Positions 7,017 to 9,284 of a stretch of DNA of 9,284 nt are shown in pieces. Below the pieces are notes generated by a model, which searched no databases, was not told the DNA's origin, and saw only the letters and a list, made by a program, of their open reading frames with translations. Source of the DNA: Planctomycetota bacterium (GTDB lineage: Bacteria; Planctomycetota; Planctomycetia; Pirellulales; Lacipirellulaceae); contig JAKEGR010000222.1 in the NCBI GenBank assembly GCA_022615465.1, positions 1 through 9,284 of the forward strand. The letters run 5' to 3'. Positions within the stretch are counted from its first letter, which is position 1. Each line of letters starts with the position of its first letter. A program made the translations under genes and the position numbers.

Positions 7017-7024
7017 AAAGGAGG
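7017..7024 (+). promoter_or_regulatory. Strong ribosome binding site of the pRiA4b-like gene
   Basis: AAAGGAGG, nearly the full anti-16S complement, lies 6 nt before ATG at 7031. It fixes the start there rather than at TTG 6983 or ATG 7013 in the same frame, which have no such site. Confidence 0.8.
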
Positions 7025-7030
7025 CCCGGC

Positions 7031-8290
7031 ATGCCGCGCAAACGCCCAGTCGATGAGATGATTGATGATGACGAGCCAGTCGGATTGAGACTGCCTGCTT
7101 CCGAGCGAGACGTGATGGTCACCAGTAGACACGTACCGGATAGTATGCAGAACCGGATCCGCAATGCGCCGGCGCGGGAGGCCGTCCCGTTCACTATCGA
7201 GGAGTTGGAGGATCTCCATCGCGGATTGACCTTTGACGCAGACCAAACCGATGACAAGAAGCGCATCCAAGCCGTCCGCAAGGTGCTGCGCAAGATTGAA
7301 GAGATTCTGGAAGAGGACGACGGATTCGATGAGTATGAACGTGGGCTTGAAGATTGCGACGAAGAACCGCATCTGCCGGCGATCGCCCTGGAGGTTCTCA
7401 AGGGTCTGTTTGGATCGCCTTCTTCAGAACGCGAGGAGGCGCCGCCTCCGTGCCAGGTGATATTGACGGCGACGCAGCGCGAAACGCTCCGCCGCATGGA
7501 GACCGTTTCGGTCGATATCCACAAGATGCTCGACGTCGAGTCGGCAGACGAGTTGGAGTTCAGCTTTACTCTGCGGCAAGTACTGGTCATCGGCATGGCC
7601 ATCTGGGAATCGCTAGTTCTTTCCGGCGATCGGGATCCCGCACAGCCTTTGTGGGAGATCGCCCAACAGATCGGTGGCTGCTTATTGGCGACGATCGAGG
7701 GCGCTACGGACGAAGAAGCGGACAAACGACATCAGCAATCCAAGGGAACGGCGGCCGCGGTCGCCTATCAGCTCAAGATCACGTTGGAGGGAAGCAAGCC
7801 GGCGATCTGGCGACGCGTTCTCGTCGCCGACTGCACACTCGACGTGCTCCACCAGATTATTCAAACCGCGATGGGCTGGACGGATTCGCATCTGCATATG
7901 TTTGACTACAACGGAGTTCAATTCAGCGACCCCCGATGCGAGCTGGATGAGGGTGTCTATGACGAAACCCAGACCTATCTGAGCGAACTTGTCGCCGATG
8001 GCTGTGCGAAGTTGCGCTATTGTTACGATTTTGGCGACAACTGGCTGCACACGATCAAGATCGAGAAGACCCTTGAGCCGAAGCCGTCGGATCGGTTTCC
8101 AGTATGCATCAAGGGAGTGGGAGCTTGTCCGCCTGATGACTGCGGCGGCATCTGGGGATATGGCGAATTTCTCGACGCGGCGCGCGACCCGAACCACGAA
8201 CGACACGATGAATCCATCGAATGGCTTGGGGAGGATTTCGACCCGGCGTATTTTGACCTCGACGAGGTGAACGCGGTACTGGCGCAATAG
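7031..8290 (+). CDS. Plasmid pRiA4b ORF-3 family protein with long N-terminal extension
   Basis: This is a protein of 419 aa. The C-terminal half (about 245-415) is a clear pRiA4b ORF-3-like domain: YQLKITLEGSKPAIWRRVLV (246-265), the helix before MGWTDSHLHMFDYNG (281-295), YCYDFGDNWLHTIKIEK (330-346), and a Cys/Asp-rich segment CIKGVGACPPDDCGGIWGY (359-377) leading to FDPAYFDLDEVN (403-414). The family is common on plasmids and in accessory DNA; its biochemical role is not established. The N-terminal half is acidic and I do not recognise it. It contains two similar pieces: PFTIEELEDL (53-62), followed by a charged helix to about 95, and FSFTLRQVLVI (178-188), preceded by a charged helix from about 146. 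This may be a diverged internal duplication. The start is ATG at 7031 after a strong Shine-Dalgarno sequence. It is divergent from hisF and followed by a 288-bp gap, so it is probably monocistronic. Confidence 0.85.
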   Translation: MPRKRPVDEMIDDDEPVGLRLPASERDVMVTSRHVPDSMQNRIRNAPAREAVPFTIEELEDLHRGLTFDADQTDDKKRIQAVRKVLRKIEEILEEDDGFDEYERGLEDCDEEPHLPAIALEVLKGLFGSPSSEREEAPPPCQVILTATQRETLRRMETVSVDIHKMLDVESADELEFSFTLRQVLVIGMAIWESLVLSGDRDPAQPLWEIAQQIGGCLLATIEGATDEEADKRHQQSKGTAAAVAYQLKITLEGSKPAIWRRVLVADCTLDVLHQIIQTAMGWTDSHLHMFDYNGVQFSDPRCELDEGVYDETQTYLSELVADGCAKLRYCYDFGDNWLHTIKIEKTLEPKPSDRFPVCIKGVGACPPDDCGGIWGYGEFLDAARDPNHERHDESIEWLGEDFDPAYFDLDEVNAVLAQ

Positions 8291-8299
8291 TGGCCGCCG

Positions 8300-8435
8300 T
8301 GGTTTCGAGTGGGGCCGTCCGCAGTCGCTGTGATCGTCGCAAGAACCGGTGGGCCACCACGTCGTACCCACGCCGGCGCTGTGCCGATGTAACTGGCCAC
8401 GGCACATGGTGGTCCATGTACAACGGCCAACTCAT
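8300..8435 (-). pseudogene. Probable 5' remnant of a DUF5615 PIN-like toxin gene
   Basis: On the minus strand an ATG at 8435, preceded by AAAGGGG about 6 nt upstream, opens a frame beginning MSWPLYMDHHVPWPVTSAQ and then RRRGYDVVAH. From memory of the family, this matches the N-terminus of DUF5615 (Mut7-C/PIN-like) proteins, which typically read PLYMDxHVPxxVTxxLRRRGxDVLTAxEDG. The similarity stops after about 29 codons. The adjacent frame then offers VLATITATADGPTR, which may continue the family pattern after a frameshift. The rest of a normal gene of roughly 120 codons or more is absent, because the convergent pRiA4b-like gene begins to overlap at 8290. So this looks like a truncated, frameshifted relic. 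No partner antitoxin is recognisable upstream on this strand. Boundaries are approximate; chance resemblance of a short segment cannot be excluded. Confidence 0.4.
8404..8419. repeat. 6-bp inverted repeat with 4-nt loop upstream of mntA promoter
   Basis: ACATGG-TGGT-CCATGT forms a perfect hairpin ending 15 nt before the candidate -35 of mntA and lying inside the DUF5615-like relic. It has no T-run. It could be an operator or simply a coding coincidence. Confidence 0.25.
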
Positions 8436-8462
8436 TGACGCCCCTTTCGTACAGGGTAGAAT
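8435..8462 (+). promoter_or_regulatory. Candidate sigma70-type promoter of mntA-hepT
   Basis: TTGACG (8435-8440), 16 nt, then TAGAAT (8457-8462) matches the consensus at 5 of 6 bases in each element. Transcription would begin near 8469, giving a leader of about 110 nt. That leader can fold: CTCCGG (8491-8496) pairs with CCGGAG (8521-8526), and AGCC (8499-8502) pairs with GGCT (8509-8512) within the loop. Predicted from sequence only. Confidence 0.45.
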
Positions 8463-8578
8463 TGTCAGCGGCGACGATGTAGGTCGGTTGCTCCGGCCAG
8501 CCTCTGCGGGCTTTCCCTGCCCGGAGTTGCCACCATACATGAATTCCGCAGATCCAGATTCAAGGAGATGATTCAGTC

Positions 8579-8884
8579 GTGCTCGGCCAAGGCTTTCAAA
8601 TTCCACGGCAGGAGCTTGCCTCCTTTTGCCAGCGCCACCACATTCGCCGGTTAGCGCTGTTTGGATCCGTTTTGCGCGACGACTTTGGCCCGGATAGCGA
8701 CGTCGACGTGCTCGTCGAGTTCGACCCGGCGGCTCGCGTGGGGTTGTTTCGCTTGATGAACATCCAGTCGCAACTTTCCAAGTTGCTTGGCCGAAACGTT
8801 GACCTAAACACCTTGGGCTTCCTCAGCGATCGATTCCGAGACGAGGTGCTGCGGGAAGCGGAGGACCAGTATGTCGCGGCGTGA
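8579..8884 (+). CDS. mntA: MntA-type minimal nucleotidyltransferase antitoxin
   Basis: This is a protein of 101 aa, the usual size of minimal nucleotidyltransferase (MNT) proteins. The DNA polymerase beta-type signature is complete: LFGS (27-30, with the Gly-Ser pair), then SDVDVLVEF (40-48, metal-binding Asp41 and Asp43), and a third acidic residue in VDLNTLG (Asp75). In MntA-HepT systems the MNT protein neutralises the HEPN toxin by adding AMP units to a tyrosine in the toxin's active-site motif. The start is GTG at 8579 with AAGGAG at 8562-8567; the spacing of 11 nt is long. An ATG at 8568 is out of frame and would give only a short peptide ending at 8649. The gene overlaps the next one by 14 nt, the standard layout for this pair. 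A promoter candidate lies about 115 nt upstream. Confidence 0.9.
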   Translation: MLGQGFQIPRQELASFCQRHHIRRLALFGSVLRDDFGPDSDVDVLVEFDPAARVGLFRLMNIQSQLSKLLGRNVDLNTLGFLSDRFRDEVLREAEDQYVAA

Positions 8885-9212
8885 TCCGACGGCGTCACTG
8901 CAAGACATGCTCGACTACGCGCGCAAAGCGGTGCGAATCTGTGGGGACAGGAGCCAGGGCGATTTCGAGACAGACGAGATTTTGCAGCTAGCCGTGGTCC
9001 GCGCGCTCGAGTTGGTTGGCGAAGCCGCGACTCGTGTGCCGCAGGACGTGCGCAATCAACACCCGACCATCCCCTGGCAAGACATTGTTGGCACACGCAA
9101 TAGGCTGATACATGGCTACGATTGTGTCGATGTGCGTATCGTCTGGGACACGATTCAGGACGATCTTCCGCAGCTAATCGATATTCTTCGCCTCGTTCTG
9201 GACGGAGACTGA
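8871..9212 (+). CDS. hepT: HepT-type HEPN toxin ribonuclease (DUF86)
   Basis: This is a protein of 113 aa, typical of HepT/DUF86. HEPN toxins are all-helical dimeric RNases that inhibit growth when not held in check by their MNT partner. The catalytic motif Rx4HxY is present as RNRLIHGY (Arg76, His81, Tyr83); Tyr83 is the residue expected to be AMPylated by MntA. The preceding IPWQDIVGTRN (67-77) and the ALELVGEAATRVP stretch (45-57) are also characteristic. The start is ATG at 8871, with GGAGG 6 nt upstream inside mntA, giving a 14-nt overlap and likely coupled translation. All key residues are intact, so the pair looks functional. Downstream (9213-9284) there is no further gene in the window, only a weak 5-bp hairpin. 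Confidence 0.92.
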   Translation: MSRRDPTASLQDMLDYARKAVRICGDRSQGDFETDEILQLAVVRALELVGEAATRVPQDVRNQHPTIPWQDIVGTRNRLIHGYDCVDVRIVWDTIQDDLPQLIDILRLVLDGD

Positions 9213-9250
9213 TCCGCTCGACGCCACACCAACGCCTGGCGATTCCACGC

Positions 9251-9264
9251 GCCGGCAATCCGGC
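9251..9264 (+). terminator. Weak hairpin downstream of hepT
   Basis: GCCGG-CAAT-CCGGC is a 5-bp GC-rich stem about 40 nt after the hepT stop. No T-run follows, so it is at best a weak or rho-assisted terminator. Confidence 0.2.
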
Positions 9265-9284
9265 AGCGATTCAATAAACAGCCG

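Larger units (their letters stand above)
6693..7030. other. Divergent intergenic region between hisF and the pRiA4b-like gene
   Basis: These 338 bp separate two divergent genes and contain no convincing coding region. They hold the hisF promoter candidate and its dyad (6783-6823), the CAACGGA palindrome cluster (6870-6903) and the strong ribosome site of the rightward gene (7017-7024). For the rightward gene I see TTGACG (6983-6988) and TAAAAT (7003-7008), but they are only 14 nt apart and too close to the ribosome site, so I do not call them a promoter. Confidence 0.5.

Noticed and set aside
6863..7372. Minus-strand open frame of 169 codons
   Set aside because: It overlaps the intergenic region and the pRiA4b-like gene in antisense; no family features.
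8290..8571. Plus-strand frame of 93 codons starting GTG 8290
   Set aside because: No ribosome site; it overlaps the candidate mntA promoter and reads antisense through the DUF5615-like relic.

Overview
The window looks like part of a planctomycete chromosome, probably from the Pirellulales or a close relative. The main clue is the partial Bbp2-type porin at the left end, which carries the Cys-rich leader and 'YGTDAQ / HFFTLVGYEV / FYSHALTFYNSEPFTHTG' type motifs that I associate with planctomycete outer-membrane beta-barrels. The pRiA4b ORF-3-like protein and the DUF4190-like membrane protein fit the same picture. This assignment rests on recognised protein families, not on a database search.

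Left and centre (1-6692, all minus strand). Reading leftward from about 6820, a candidate promoter overlapped by a perfect dyad precedes hisF (imidazole-glycerol-phosphate synthase, cyclase subunit). Tightly behind it follow a PilT-type ATPase with every motif intact (15-nt gap), a membrane-anchored GspE/PilB-like protein whose Walker A lysine is missing (1-nt TGATG overlap), a CvpA-like four-helix membrane protein (22-nt gap) and a DUF4190-like membrane protein (47-nt gap). This spacing suggests one transcript that joins a histidine/purine biosynthesis enzyme to an envelope-associated ATPase module. After a 338-bp non-coding stretch comes the porin gene, also on the minus strand and cut by the window edge.

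Right (7031-9212, plus strand). Divergent from hisF, across 338 bp that hold several dyads, lies a 419-aa pRiA4b ORF-3 family protein with an unfamiliar N-terminal half. A 288-bp gap follows. On its minus strand it contains what looks like the broken 5' end of a DUF5615 PIN-like toxin gene. On its plus strand it contains a good promoter-like sequence that probably drives an overlapping mntA-hepT (MNT/HEPN) toxin-antitoxin pair. This right-hand part has the character of an accessory toxin-antitoxin patch beside housekeeping genes.

The strongest lead is the coupling of an intact PilT ATPase to a signal-peptide-bearing, three-TM, apparently ATP-binding-defective PilB/GspE homologue that keeps its zinc tetracysteine motif. 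No other pilus genes (pilin, PilC, secretin) are visible in the window. I saw no tRNA, rRNA, CRISPR array, insertion sequence or att site.
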